Assembly: GCF_932526225.1 (NCBI RefSeq)
Contig: NC_064040.1
Location: 11,756,856-11,820,855, forward strand
Origin: Nematostella vectensis
Lineage: Eukaryota > Cnidaria > Anthozoa > Actiniaria > Edwardsiidae
DNA length: 64,000 bases
Direction of reading: 5' to 3'
The position numbers and the translations under genes are program-made. The notes beneath the pieces were generated by a model that saw only the letters and a program-made list of their open reading frames with translations, ran no database searches and had not been told where the DNA came from. Shown here in pieces: positions 1 through 12,297 of the stretch (positions are counted from its first letter, which is position 1; each line of letters opens with the position of its first letter).

Positions 1-620
1 TGGTATTTGAGGGGTGATCACTGACTCTAATTGACACTTGGAATTTGTGAGGAGTGATCACTGACTCTAATTGGCCCTTGGAATGTGTGAGGGGTGATCA
101 CTGACTCTAATTGGCTCTTGGAATGCGTGAGGGGTGATCACTGACTCTAATTGGCTCTTGGAATGTGTGAGGGGTGATCACTGACTCTAATTGGCTCTTG
201 GAATGTGTGAGGGGTGATCACTGACTCTAATTGGCCCTTGGAATGTGTGAGGGGTGATCACTGACTCTAATTGGCTCTTGGAATGCATGAGGGGTGATCA
301 CTGACTCTAATTGGCTCTTGGAATGTGTGAGGGGTGATCACTGACTCTAATTGGCTCTTGGAATGTGTGAGGGGTGATCACTGACTCTAATTGGCTCTTG
401 GAATGTGTGGGGGTGATCACTGACTCTAATTGGCTCTTGGAATGTGTGAGGGGTGATCACTGACTCTAATTGGCTCTTGGAATTTGTGAGGGGTGATCAC
501 TGACTCTAATTGGCTCTTGGAATTTGTGAGGGGTGATCACTGGCTCTAATTGGCTCTTGGAATGTGTGAGGGGTGATCACTGACTCTAGTTGGCACTCGG
601 GAATGTGTGAGTGGTGGTCT
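1..620. repeat. 40-bp tandem repeat array (minisatellite)
   Basis: About 15 head-to-tail copies of a 40-bp unit containing TGATCACTGACTCTAATTGG, starting at the window edge, so its full length is unknown. Copies differ by one or two bases (GTGTGA/GCGTGA/TTTGTGA variants; one single-base deletion near 410). The last copy, at 580-620, is the most diverged. No open frame of note runs through it. Confidence 0.97.
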
Positions 621-1184
621 CTTGACCCCATCGATTGAACCTCATACAGACCATCCAAGAAATGCCAAAAAAATCTTGTTTGACACCTTAAACTTTTACG
701 GCTAGGCTAAAGATTTCGGACCCAGCACCCCGCTATCACACTCGAACTCACACTTGGAAAGAAATAATCAAAATACCCTAAATCCCAGCCTTGTCTTAAT
801 GTTATGGTTATGCCACTTGTTATGGTTATGCTGAGATGTAGTGTGTAAGGTTAAGAATATGCTTTCCTCTTTTAGTCGCTTTTTAGACGTAACGGTTTGT
901 CGGTCTTTTTTTTCGGCTCACTGCTTCGGTCTATGAAGAAAAAAGTCGGGTACAAAACCACACCCAATATCTTTGTGTCAGATCGGGCCGACCGAACCCC
1001 GCCCTAGAAAGATTTCCATTTCCCTTTGTCCTACGCGGTTTCACTTTCTCTCTGCTAGAAGACCCTAGCCAACTTAGGACACTTGCCAAATGTGAACCCA
1101 TCAAGTAAACATATAACCCTAGCTGGGGGGCTTGCATTGATGGATGTATCTGAGGTTACAAATTCTAATAAGCAGAGCGAGTTA
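621..1184. other. Unassigned sequence between array and LINE relic
   Basis: I see no convincing exon, RNA gene or repeat here. A short minus-strand open frame at 931-1137 has no recognisable features and no flanking splice signals that tie it to another exon. Confidence 0.5.
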
Positions 1185-1830
1185 TACAATACAATACAAT
1201 ATATTTTATTTTGTACCACAAGATGAAATTACAATACAAAACTAAATACTTTAATACAAATCGGGTACTGGCTGTCTAGAAACAACTAAAAAGCTAATCT
1301 AGCTAGACAGCCAAAATTAAATAACTTACGAGATTCTGTCGTCAACGAGGCACAAGTATAAAAAACAGCAAAAAAAAAGACAAGCAAACACGAAAAGAAA
1401 AGGAAAAGAATGTATGAATAAACTTAGATAAGAACGGTACATACAGAGCGAAAATTATACATACATGAAAATATACATGGCAAAAACGTCTCAGATCTAG
1501 TAAGAGATTATGAAATTTCTTTTTATAGTTTTTTTGAATCGGTTAAAGGCTAGCTGCTTAGCTGAGTAGTCGATTTTATTCCATGTTATAACTCCTTGGA
1601 AGCGAATATTGAACTTGCTATAGTTTGTATGAACTGATGGAAGACAGTAGGATGAGCTCGAGGCTAGCCTGGTTTCATACGTGTGCCTTGAGCTGATGAG
1701 TGTGAAGAAATTATTAAATGGAGTAGGTAATAATCTTGAGTAAAATTTGAACATGAATTGACAGTTGAGATATGATATAATATCTTGGAATTTAAGGATT
1801 TGTAATTTTTTATATAGTTTGTTCTCATTT
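1185..1830 (-). mobile_element. Non-LTR retrotransposon 3' end relic (RT C-terminus)
   Basis: On the minus strand the frame from about 1815 down to 1497 gives the typical C-terminal tail of CR1/L2-like reverse transcriptases: an LQILKFQ-like segment, then RHTYETR, LPSVHTNYSKFNIRFQG, a WNKI block, and a basic FKKTIKRN end. The open frame stops at 1497. A short 3' UTR follows, ending in a (TTGTA)n-like tail near 1185-1200, as expected for LINEs with microsatellite 3' ends. The 5' part, with fingers, palm and endonuclease, is absent, so this is a dead 5'-truncated copy. Confidence 0.75.
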
Positions 1831-3585
1831 GTGAAAGTTTTGAAATATTCCTCTTATTGTGCGTGTATATTCTTATTAACGTGAAAAGAAATAAAAAGCA
1901 GCGTAAAGATATCCACGTTATAAAAAACGCGTCTCTAGTAGACGATAGGCTTGTTTAAAAGACCACCCCCTCCTAAGCAAAGCAAGGGGTTGCCAAAGTG
2001 ATTATCTCCCATAATCCTTTGAGGTCTTCACAATGTTGCCCGCAGCCATGTTACGACTAAAATATTAGAACGGAACGAACTCTTGTCAAAGATACTTTAC
2101 CAAAATTCATTGCGGTTATTATAAATTCTCCAAGATGGGTTGAAGTCTAGGCCATAATGGTAGAAATGACAGATTCCACTGTTCTTGTTGAGAGAAAGAC
2201 TTCGTATTCGGAGGTAAGTTAGGACAAAACGGGATAGCAAGCAACCGTGGTATGTAGTGTGTTTATTGGTTGTAATGTTTCTAAAAGCACCAAAATGACT
2301 TTCCATCGTGAAATTTAGCCTTTTTGGTTCCTTGGATTGTGTAGATGGCATATGTAGCTATTACTTCACCGCCATTTTAGTTTATATTGATCGATATTTT
2401 TTCCATGTGTTTACATCTTTCGGTGTTGCCAAACTCCCGGACTTTGTCTTGATTTCCCCGAGAAACACCAGAATGGTATCTCTGTCCTGCATCTAAATAC
2501 TTTTTAAAGGGTGTCTTTGTACTATACATGCTTCAAATTTATATATTCAATTGAAAAAGCGAGAAAATGGGTTGATTCTTTATTCAGGAAGATCGTGTTA
2601 TGTTTGCCAAAGGATTTGTGTATTTTAATATTTTAGCTACTGTTAATCTTCTAAGAGTTTTTCATCTTACAGTACAACCTTTAGGAGCGATCATATACCT
2701 TTCCTATTTGCTGATATGCTTTTGTTTATTGATGCCTTTTGGGTTTGATCGCTTGGAGTTAGATTATAAAAAATTAATTTCAATTTTTGGTTTAATTAGT
2801 CCGACTATTGTAAACGCTAAAACCTTGGCATTGGTGAGAATTTATCAAGAAGCAGTATGCTAATATATTACTTTATCCAAGTATGGGGTCGAAACAGGAA
2901 CTTTCAATTCTTCAACAACACGTTGCTCCTACTATAACCACCTGCTTATCCATTTTGCTATAGTCTTATATTTAGGGGTTTTAATCCTTCTCCTTTTCAA
3001 ATCATCTTTATACTCACTCTTTTTTTGGATATATATTTGAATGAATCCATTTGTTATACATTACTCTCTATTTTGATATAATCTCATAAAAGCATAAAAA
3101 TGGTCACCTCTGTTTTATCTCGAAACCAAACAAATTTGAAATGTACACATTGGCAATTCAAAGAAGGAAGGTAAAATTGTTATGATTTCATAAAGGTAAA
3201 AACTGTGTACCATAATTCACCTTGAGTAGGTGAGTTACTTGGAAAAGATTCAGTAAACAGTGATCAAATTAGCCCATAGGGGTATGCAATAATTGCCAAT
3301 AAGATACCCCCGCAGCCTCTTGCTGATGTCACTAGGAGGTATAAAATATGTTTTTTTTTCTAAAACATATGATGGATGGAATTCATGGGTTTAGCTCCCA
3401 ATACATTTTGTTAAAAATACCACTCCAAAGGGGCCAGTGGTGATGATGCAGGGGGAGTGATATGTATAACTGTTACCCCTCCCCCCCTTCATTTCCCGAT
3501 GCAGTACCCCTTTGTGATGAGCCTTTACATCTGTGATTCTCAAGTCAGTAAACTTTGGCTGAATTTTGTTGTTGTTGTTGTTTAG
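1831..3585. other. AT-rich region 5' of the coiled-coil gene
   Basis: No supported gene was found. A 64-87 aa hydrophobic open frame at 2600-2863 is AT-driven and lacks splice context. The first exon and promoter of the coiled-coil gene that starts downstream probably lie here or in an unrecognised short exon. A CCCCTCCCCCCC tract lies at 3475-3490. Confidence 0.4.
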
Positions 3586-6500
3586 GTATTAAAGCAGGGT
3601 CCCAAAAAAGACAATGAAACAAACAAACAGTATTTGAATGGTGGTGTTTACTTCAGACGGAATGAGCGGTCTAACTCTGAGGTTTGTTTGCTATCTGGTT
3701 GTTCATTATACATAGATTTAAATGTACATTCTCACTACAATAGACTACATAACACATTGGTTGAAGAGGGGGGTAGTCATCACAAATCATATGGGTCAAT
3801 TCCCACAATTTTACCAATCACGGTCTAAGAAAATAACATTAACCATTTTATTAAATCTTTTAAGTTTTAAATTTAAAAAAATTAAATCTAGGAAATTATA
3901 AATTAGAGCCTGAAACATCAAGAAAAAAGTGGCCAAAGAACAACTTTGAACTGTCATTTAGACCAGATGATGTCACATTTCACAAATTTCGTGGTTTATC
4001 ATGATTTGGGCAAGATAACTTTGTTATTAAACGGTCAATAGGACATATGATTCCATGAATCATGAGTTGACTTGATTATGTTTCTGTTGGTTTTGTTTTC
4101 AGTGCTCCTCAGATTCTCAGCTGGACAATTTGCTGGAGGCAGCTGATAGAATAAAGGAGGGAAAGAATAATAAGGTAGTTTTTACTAGAAAAGGGATCAA
4201 ATGATTTCCTGTTGCTGAAGAGGATTATAAGACACCTTTAATTACTGTTTTATTTAATACTACTTTGATGAGGGGAGGGGTGGGGGCAGATGAGGAAGGG
4301 CAGCCCCCCAGACAGATTTGATTTTTGGAGGAGCGGGGCAGGCACATACACAGGGGGGTGCGCAGGGTGCATACGGCATCCCCCAGTGCCCACCACCCCC
4401 CCTTGCTACATCCCTTTAGTTTTGACACTATTGTCTTATTCCCAGGCCAAGAGAAGAGTGCATTTCAACTTGTCAAACAATGAAGAGTTCTCCTACAGCT
4501 ACTCCCAATACACTGAGTTGTCAGATGAAGAAGGAAGCCATACCAGCCATTTGTCTACTAACATCAATTTCACAAGCTATTATATGAATGGTCATGATGA
4601 CGACAGTGGTGATGATGATGACGATGACTATGATGATGATGATGATGATGATGAAGATGATGATAATGACTATGGAACTGATACAAGTGAAGAAGGGAGT
4701 AATCATGGATTAGGAAAATATGGCTACCTTGTGGATAAATCAGGGGAAAATCGTAAAGATGTAAATGGTAATATTGGGGTTGTTCAAAATGGAGATGCAG
4801 TGACAGATACTTCATATGAACATCAAGAAATTGCGAGCAAAAATGAATACAATAACAAAGAAACTGGAGAGAAGGTATCTCAGGTAAGCTTTGCAAATAT
4901 ATATATTATTTGTTTATGGATGCGCAGAACAGGCCTTGAAATTTTAGGAAGGCACAATACAGAAACAGTAAATTCAGTATTGGGGTCACAGACACACCCC
5001 TACTGTTTTTTTGTTTTTTTCTTCATGAAATGTTTTGGGCATGTGCCCTCAGGGCCATAGCCAGCATGAGACAAGTGAGACACTCGCCTCGGTAAAATTT
5101 TGATGTTTAGTGTTTCACAATTGAAAAGTATGAGATAAAACACATGCTTTTGTTGGATTTATCATCCAACCTGTGGCTAGCTTTACCTCGGTAGAATTCT
5201 GATTCTGGCTACAGGCCTGGCCCCAAGTACCCCACCCCTTGATACGGCCCTGATGAGTTTGGTGCTAGACACATAGCTTTGAAGAATTACTGAGTTTTAC
5301 ATGTTTTCGTAATATACCCATATAGCTGTCAACACAACTTGGATACAAATTTTGTGAAATCGGGTGAAATACAGTAAATATGTGAAAACAAAAAACAAAA
5401 GAGCCAATGCGGATGAGTTGACAGCTTTGTATATCCCCCCCCCCCCCCAAAAAAAAGAAATCCTGCTACTTGCAATGCCATTTTCAAGAGGGAGAGCAGT
5501 AATATTTCTGCCAGAATTTTCACTGAGTATGCATTCTCCCCATCTGAGTCATCAAGGATTTAGAAATGAGGCCTTAAGCGACATAATCATATGAACGTTT
5601 TAATCTACTTGTAGGTAAATCAGCTTGAATCAGCACTTTCACAACGCAAGAACTCTGTTCAAAGACAACTAAGTGATCTGAGTGAAAGTCTGAAGAAAGC
5701 GAGAGAAGAGACAAACAAAGAGGTGATGTTGTATGGTTTTATGTTTATTCATGCGAAACACAATATTAGCGTTTTCCTCTTGTGCAGAGCTTTCTGTGTC
5801 GTTTCTTTGCTTTGCAACTAGTTTCCATATGATCCCACTCGATCGCACACAATCACACTGTGATTTTTCAAATATAATTGTACCTGATCACCTGTTTGCA
5901 ATCATATGGTAACAAGCCTTAATAGTGCTTCTGCAAAGTTTATTTATTTTTTTTTTTTTTTTGCATGCTAACTATTATAATCGGACAAGATCAACAAGCA
6001 ACTTTTAAGTTTTAACTTTTAAGCACATGGCAAGCTTACATAACAGTAGTGAGTCACGTGATGGCGTGACTACATATATGGGACTACTCACAACACTACC
6101 TACCCTTTCCACCATCCCCCACCCTTACCCACTATCCTCTTTTATGCCCCCCCCCCTCACCTTAGAAGCCATGGTACGAATACCTGCTTTTAGCTAACAA
6201 CTGCATCTATACAGAGTCTTTTGTTAAAATGTTCTATCTCTCTTTAGATGGAACAGCTGAAGAAAGACTTAGAAGCACGGAGACACGAGTACATTACGGA
6301 TATCAACAATATACACTTGCAGAGAGAGGAGCAAAAGTAAGGCGCTAGTATACATATGCTCCAATACACAAATCACATACACCTATTGTATACACCAATC
6401 GTTAAAAAATGTTTTTATTGGAAACAGCGAATGCCAAATAGCTGTTCTAAGGCCGAAAGGTGCCCTTACTCAATAATTTGTGACTCCAGCGAATCTAGTA

Positions 6501-9500
6501 CCATACATTGAGAACCTTCGGCCGTAAGGCCGTAACCACAAATGTGTAGTTCCAGAAAATAGCCATACCTTCCCCCCACCCCTCTGGAATTTCCAACCCC
6601 CTGGAAAAAAATAAATACAGTAACTGTTAAGGAAAAATGGCATTTTAACCCCACCCCCTCCCCTCTGGAAATTCCTGGGCGTTTGAAACCCCCCCCCCAC
6701 CCCCCCAGTATTTCCAATCCCCTCAATGGGGGGTATGGATGTTTTCTGGAACTACACAATAATTCTTAAATTTTTCTCAGCATTTTGATAAAATATATAT
6801 ACGGTTACCGTTTTCCATTTTGCAATTACCACTTTTTATTCACACTGACAACCTTTTCTTATTATTTTTAAAGCGGCAATCGCACAACTTTACCTCAACT
6901 TACAAAATACTATATTTAGCAGGCCATCCGCTCTTAATTATCAATCACGGGAGAGACTTGTCTATAAACGCTGAACAGTTTAAGATAAAGACAAAACAAC
7001 ACTCAAAATGGTACCTCATTTTATTGCTTTCGAGGCACTTCACCCAACAAGGGGATTCCCACAGCATCTTTGGATTATCCTAGTCTTGTTGTTGCAATGC
7101 TACAACAACACTAGAATTACCCCCATAGTTTTGACAGGGATTTATGTGTCCCTCGTTTCGTTTTTAGGCGCAAGTTCGAGGAAGAGCTGGAAGAGTTTCA
7201 AAACGAGGAAAAGTTGGAAGAACGACGACAAAGATACCACGAACACGAGGTAATGAATCTTACTAATAACTCCAGGTGCGTGTCTTGGGGAGGAGGGGGG
7301 GGGTATGTGACAAGATGAGCTCGACCCCGGTTGACCCCTTTCTTTGTAGTAGTTAATACAACTATACCCCTAGTCGTAGTTCATCTTTAGCCTTTTCCGC
7401 AGGCAACTCAACTCTGTAATGGCCTTTATTCAGATTCGGGATTCCCCCTGCGTTATTTTTCTTCTCTATTCGCCACAGGAACCCCGCATTGAAAAAAAAC
7501 TATTTTTCTTTCCAATGAGAAGAGATGCCTGGGAGGAGTGGGTGATGAAGTTCATCTTCTTGTTGTGTTTTCTAGATGGATCTTGTGACCTATTACCAGA
7601 GCTAAAGATGCCAATTTAAAATTAATTGATCCGTGGTCAGTTGATAACTCTAGACCCCCTGTTTTTTGTGTCTAGGCACGCCCCTGAACACATGCCATTC
7701 TAATCCTTAACATAATTAGTTTGGGAAAGGTTTATTGCCTATTTTGTTGAAATTTATAACCTTAGTTTCTGAACGTTGTTCTTTCTTCTTAGGCTTTGAT
7801 AACAAAGCAAGAACTGGAACTCGAGGAGAGAAAGAAGCAAGCTATCGAGCAAGACCGAGAGGTAACGCTATGCGCCATGAAATCTAAACAATCCCCGATC
7901 AAACAAAAATAAATATTTGTAAGCGGAGTTTATCATTGTTCGGCCGCGAACGATATTGGCGAGGCTGCAATTTCGCGATCTGACTCTCGTTCTCCCTTCT
8001 CGTTATGAGTAAGTTATGCCTGCTTCTGATTGGTCGGGAACGAGGCAAACACGGTGGCTTCTGATTGGTGACTTCACCAACCGCCTCTTATACCAAATAG
8101 AAATACATTACTGCGAAGTGGATGGAGGAGCTTGAATCTAGCACCTCATCAATAGTTTTCCAGGCAATGATGGATCTCGACAACCCGATTATGTGAGAGA
8201 CTGATGCCTGAAAATGCAACAAGTCGTCCACCTGAAACAAGTGAATTAGCTTAGGCTCGACAGCTATGGAAACAGTTGGCTGTGGATAACATAATAATTC
8301 TTTTCTTGCCGTAGATTCGTGATTACGAGGAGTACCTGAATCGACGTCACGCAGTATGCAACAATAAAGAGAAGGACTTGGTCGAGCTACAGAATGTAAG
8401 TCCCATGGTATTAAATTCCTGTGGAGGGAGAGGACGTGGTCGATCATAGATCCAAAATTGTGAGATAAACAGGACTGAAAACAGAATCCTCCCTCTCTTC
8501 CACACTACCAGTCAAGTTCAGCTACCGCTAACCCTAGATGATATACCTTAAAGTTTCCAAAAATACACTGCGGTATCTCTTTAGTCTAGCGATTGCGCTC
8601 TAACAGCCTGTTGCTGACAAGAGCTTTGCTTGTAATTTGCTAAAAAAAAACAATCGCAGCTTTTCACATCAGGATATTTCCCTAAGGACATCATTGGCAT
8701 TATTAACTTTGTTGGGGCATAATTAAAGCTGTCCTTATAGATGTTTGTACGTCGAGATTGATTCAACGGAGTCATTTCTATTACATTGCTTCCAAGCACT
8801 TTTGAAGATCATCTTCCAAGTAACCGAATCTAATGATGTTTAGTTTACATTTTTGCCGTCTTGGAGCTGGGGGCTTATAGTAATGAATAAGTTATACCTG
8901 ATAATTTGCTTTCAAAAGTATGTTATGGTAATATATTTATTTTCAAATTTCGTCAGGATCTTGACACGTTATCGCAAGAGCTGGAAGCTAAGCGTGAGCG
9001 CCTGCTCAACAAAAGCAAAGCTCTGGAGCAGAACATGCAGCAAGCCTTGGAACAAGAGGAGTCTGGGGCGAGCGCGATACCGCCGCCACCATTGGTTGAG
9101 CGACGCTCTAGGTAAAATAGGGATCACGTGACTGTTTGGGCTGCAAACTAGCGCGCGCTCAGGCTTTCAGCGGTAAAATAACAGCAACAAAAAGCAACTT
9201 ATTTGGCGCTTACGAATTATTATTTTTTCTTCAGAAAGGGATTAGTTTTATTTAAAGATTTTATTTTCCCGTCATACTCTGGTGTGACGGGCTCAGTCAT
9301 TTCTGATATTTTTTGTTTGATTTTTTTGTTTTGATTTGCCACCCAGAAAGATCACGTGATCTCTTAGCGCATAATCCCCTATTACGAAAACGCCGGATCG
9401 TAGGTTCATAAGGGGGGATGGGCCTGCTACCGATCGCAGAAAACCCTTGATATTTTTATTTTACCCAATGCGGGTGATTCAGCGTAAAAAGCGGGTGATA

Positions 9501-10763
9501 TTCTACTAAGGATGATCCGAGGTAAAAATAGATCTTTTCTCAAAAAATCTTGATAACGTGACAAGGGGGACACAAATCTTCGAACGCCCGGCTTATTCGG
9601 ATGCGATCGATTTTCTATCGTTGCGCATTCGGTTGCTTAGTGGTGTGAGAACCTCTGGCACCAAATTTAGTTTAAATTTCGCTTTAGGGTCTTCAAGCCG
9701 TTTGCTTCGTGTACTTTCAATTTCACCAAATACTGTATCGTTTTTTTTTCCGCCGGTGTAGGAGCGCCAGTCGAGTCAGCGGACTGAACCGCGGAACGGA
9801 CATGCGCATTGAAGAACTCAAGTACCAGAACAAGCAGCTACTAGAGGAGCTGTTTACGCTGAAGAAAGCCGTGGAAGCTGGGAACGAGCGGGAGGCCGAG
9901 ACGCATCAGACGGTTAGTAATGGGCTCCCTGTGGGATTTAGAAAATGTGCAAATGCTTGTAGACATTGTCAACTCGTCAAGTTGGATCAAGGAACCCTTT
10001 TGAGTGACTGGGCAAAAAGTCCTTATCAAGAATATCAGGAAAGTGCATGAAGTTTTATTAAGTTAATGTCTTTTTTTTTCGGCTTCTAGACAAGTTTCAA
10101 GACTATGGGGTGCCCCCTCCCCCTCCAATTTATTACTGTGATATGGCACATCTATCTGGGCATAAGATTTCATTGACCATTTTTTCTACATCTCTATAGA
10201 AAAAAAACAGCAGTGTCATCCAGGTCGGGCCGAATGTCTTTAAAGCCAAAACTTCCTCTTCACCCTTCATATACCCTTCATATAACTTCCATAGCAAGAT
10301 CGTGTGGTATTTATCTATTTCTTGTTTTGTTTGTGTGTGTGTACAGATGGAAGCGCTTGCGGTCGAGAACAAACGTCTCACTCAAAAAGTCAAACATTTG
10401 GAAACACAGCTCGAACTCGCCCGTAAAAGCGCGGACCTCGCCTCGGACTCATCCGGGCCTTCTGTCGACGAAATTCTACGTAAAACTACGGCAGACATGC
10501 GCAACTCACGAGTCGGACTCAGGCCCTCGAGGATGAGTATCCACAGCAATAACGGTTCCCATGCGCGACTTGCGAGAGAGCCTTCCAAAGAGTCCGTTCA
10601 CTCTAAAGGCTCTGGGAGCAGCGATTCCGTTAAGAACTCGAAATCGAGTAAAACGTCAAAGTCTCCCGCGAGGGGTAATAGCAAGGACGGTGGTGAGACT
10701 GGAAATGGTCGAGTTACGAATGGTAATGAAAAGGTAACGAGTGCGTTATGTGTTGTGATGTAG
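3586..10763 (+). CDS. Coiled-coil protein with acidic tract and C-terminal CVVM (partial 5' end)
   Basis: Eleven exons join in frame: 3586-3681, 4103-4174, 4446-4883, 5615-5722, 6248-6336, 7168-7249, 7793-7861, 8315-8395, 8957-9111, 9762-9912 and 10347-10763, giving 585 residues plus stop. The initiating exon was not found. Residues about 57-61 read RRVHF, which fits the PP1-docking RVxF pattern. An Asp-rich tract encoded by a (GAT)n run follows (about residues 100-125). Exons 4-10 encode Glu/Lys/Arg/Gln-rich heptad sequence typical of a long coiled coil, with a break at a PPPPL segment in exon 9. The last exon has a final coiled coil, then a Ser/Lys-rich basic tail ending in CVVM. That end fits a CaaX box (the same four residues end N-Ras), which would place the protein on membranes. 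The family is not recognised. An AAG/GTAACG sequence just before the stop could be a splice donor, which would remove the CaaX end. Confidence 0.8.
4610..4672 (+). repeat. Coding (GAT)n microsatellite
   Basis: A run of GAT/GAC codons inside exon 4446-4883 encodes the Asp-rich tract. The antisense frame reads as poly-His or poly-Ile and is an artefact of the repeat. Confidence 0.85.
5042..5255. mobile_element. Possible short inverted-end element
   Basis: An intronic segment starts with CAGGGCCATAGCCAGC and ends near TACGGCCCTGATGA. The ends look like diverged inverted repeats of the CAGGGCC type seen elsewhere in the window. No target duplication is clear. Confidence 0.35.
5818..5925. mobile_element. 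Short TTTCCATATGATC inverted-repeat element
   Basis: About 110 bp with imperfect inverted ends: TAGTTTCCATATGATCCC at the left, and CAATCATATGGTAACAAGCC at the right, which is its rough reverse complement. It shares the TTTCCATATgATCG motif with the elements near 11390 and at 13988-14728. It lies in an intron of the coiled-coil gene. Confidence 0.5.
6543..6758. mobile_element. MITE with TGTGTAGTTCCAGAAAA inverted repeats
   Basis: The left end TGTGTAGTTCCAGAAAATAG and the right end TTTTCTGGAACTACACA are reverse complements, and the match continues into CCATACC on both sides (about 26 bp). The interior is C-rich with repeated CTGGAAATTCC-type pieces. There is no coding capacity, as expected for a non-autonomous DNA transposon. 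It sits in the intron between exons 6248-6336 and 7168-7249. Confidence 0.75.
7274..7687. mobile_element. Possible hAT-like MITE
   Basis: The left end CAGGTGCGTGTCT and the right end AGGCACGCCCCTG form imperfect inverted repeats resembling hAT termini (CAGGGGCGTGCCTAG). No clear 8-bp target duplication is visible. It is intronic in the coiled-coil gene. Confidence 0.4.
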
Positions 10764-11380
10764 CCCATGGTCGAAAACCTGACGATGGACTACTAATAAG
10801 CCACGAGCTACTATTGACCTACCGACGACCCGCCGACAAACTACTGGCGACCGTCGACCAACCGACGACCCGCCGCCGAGCCTACTAGCGACCGTCGATC
10901 AACCGACGATCTATATCGACGAACCGCCGTCGAGCTTCTAGCGACCGTCGATCTACCGACGATCTATCGAGGACCCGCCGTCGAGCTAATAATGACCTAC
11001 CGAAAACACATCGACAAAAGGATGTGAAGTACCATTCAGAATGCAGTGGTAAACAGATAATTATTATTCTCACGAAAAAAGCCCCGTGTTGTCCTTGGAA
11101 TGGGCTCGTGTAAGATTATCTCCCTGCTGGCCAGGACCAGGAACTTCCTAGTGTTGTTTTTAAATATTGCAATATTCATTGATGGATTTTTGATATTCAG
11201 TGCTTATCCTTGTTATGCTGAATTCACCAGTTCACATTTTAACATATGTTTTATCCAGGATAATTCAATAACTCTGCACTTTTGGCAAAGAAGACGGGGA
11301 AAGCCATTTATATAATAATTGGTAAGGTCTATTAGTTGTGGTTATTCACTATAATTTCGAAATAGCGGGGAAGATCGCGA
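10764..11380. repeat. 3' flank with degenerate CGACGACC/CGTCGA repeats
   Basis: Between about 10800 and 10995, GC-rich repeats of the form ACCGTCGA(C/T)CAACCGACGA(C/T)C recur at roughly 50-60 bp spacing right after the stop codon of the coiled-coil gene. If the stop is used they lie in the 3' UTR. The rest, to 11380, shows nothing I can assign. Confidence 0.6.
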
Positions 11381-11460
11381 AATTTCCATATGATCGCAGG
11401 CAATCGTGTACGATTATATGGAAACTCGTCCTGCGATCCAATGCGATCATATTGTTCTAA
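11380..11460. mobile_element. TTTCCATATGATCGC element fragment
   Basis: ATTTCCATATGATCGCAGGC is followed about 30 bp later by its rough reverse complement, CGATTATATGGAAACTCG. These are the same terminal motifs as in the elements at 5818 and 13988. Confidence 0.5.
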
Positions 11461-11929
11461 AATCTCGATTTCTCAATTCACCATCATTTGATTTTTCACT
11501 GCATTTACAAAAAAATAATATAAAGGCAATCACATGTATTTAGCAGAATATTGATTTAGTCAAGTTATTATTTATGCGATAAGTATTTTTATACGTACCT
11601 ATGTACATATCAACTTACGTGCCAGTCGCGAGGTTCTATTTAAAGCATTTAATTACTATAAGAAAACAAATATTTTCGTAATAAACTGCTATTCAAAAGT
11701 GTGACTCTATATTAAAATTGTTTTACCTTTTAATTACCCCCATGTAATCCTGAATCTCCTTTCTATTTGTACTTTTTCACGCTTTTCATTTTTTGGCCAA
11801 CTCTGAGTAGGCTTTCGATGTCTGACAACAGTTAACTCTCGAGCTACCTCCAAAAAGGAAGTTTATGCCCAAATTGAAAATAGAAAATTTGAAAGTTGTT
11901 CACATCTTTTTACAACATTGCTTCATTGG
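11461..11929. other. AT-rich intergenic sequence
   Basis: I see no gene or recognisable repeat in this stretch. Confidence 0.5.
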
Positions 11930-12297
11930 AAGCACGGGTGGCCTAGTGTGTTAGGGCGTCGTCCTCTCACCGCTGTGGCCCAGGTTCGAATCCTGGCTCA
12001 ATCTGGGGATTTTTTCCGAGTTCCTGTCTTGATTCGAATTTGTGTCACAAGTGAGTTGAAGTTATTCTCACATGTTTCCAGTCTTCTCGGATAAGGACAC
12101 TCAAATGGAGGTCCCGTCTCTTCCAGCTGCACTACATTAACCTGAACCGAAGGGACGTAAAAGAACCACTGGGGACGCAATAAACCCTCTGGCAGTGACC
12201 ATCCCCAGTGACAGTGCTTACTAACCGAGGGCCATATGTTAGAAAACTGTATATTCGGTTAAATATGTTACCCTCGATAAACAAAGATTAAACTAAA
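11930..12297 (+). mobile_element. tRNA-derived SINE
   Basis: The head looks like a tRNA gene. An A-box-like GTGGCCTAGTGTGTTAGG begins near 11938, and a perfect B box, GGTTCGAATCC, lies at 11983-11993, so RNA polymerase III could read it. The head does not fold into a full tRNA because it runs into unrelated sequence after GGCTCAATC. An unrelated body of about 300 bp follows, ending near AAGATTAAACTAAACTG. This layout is that of a tRNA-derived SINE; I cannot name the family. Confidence 0.75.

Noticed and set aside
1-620. CRISPR-like repeat array
   Set aside because: Repeats are contiguous 40-bp tandem units with no unique spacers, in an intron-bearing animal genome.
2600-2863. 87-aa hydrophobic open frame resembling a membrane protein
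   Set aside because: It is AT-rich and has no splice partners or recognisable motif; hydrophobicity follows from T-rich codons.
4521-4896. Minus-strand His- and Ile-rich open frames
   Set aside because: They are antisense shadows of the Asp-rich coding microsatellite in the coiled-coil gene.
11930-12005. Functional tRNA gene
   Set aside because: A and B boxes are present, but the acceptor stem does not close and the sequence continues into a SINE body.
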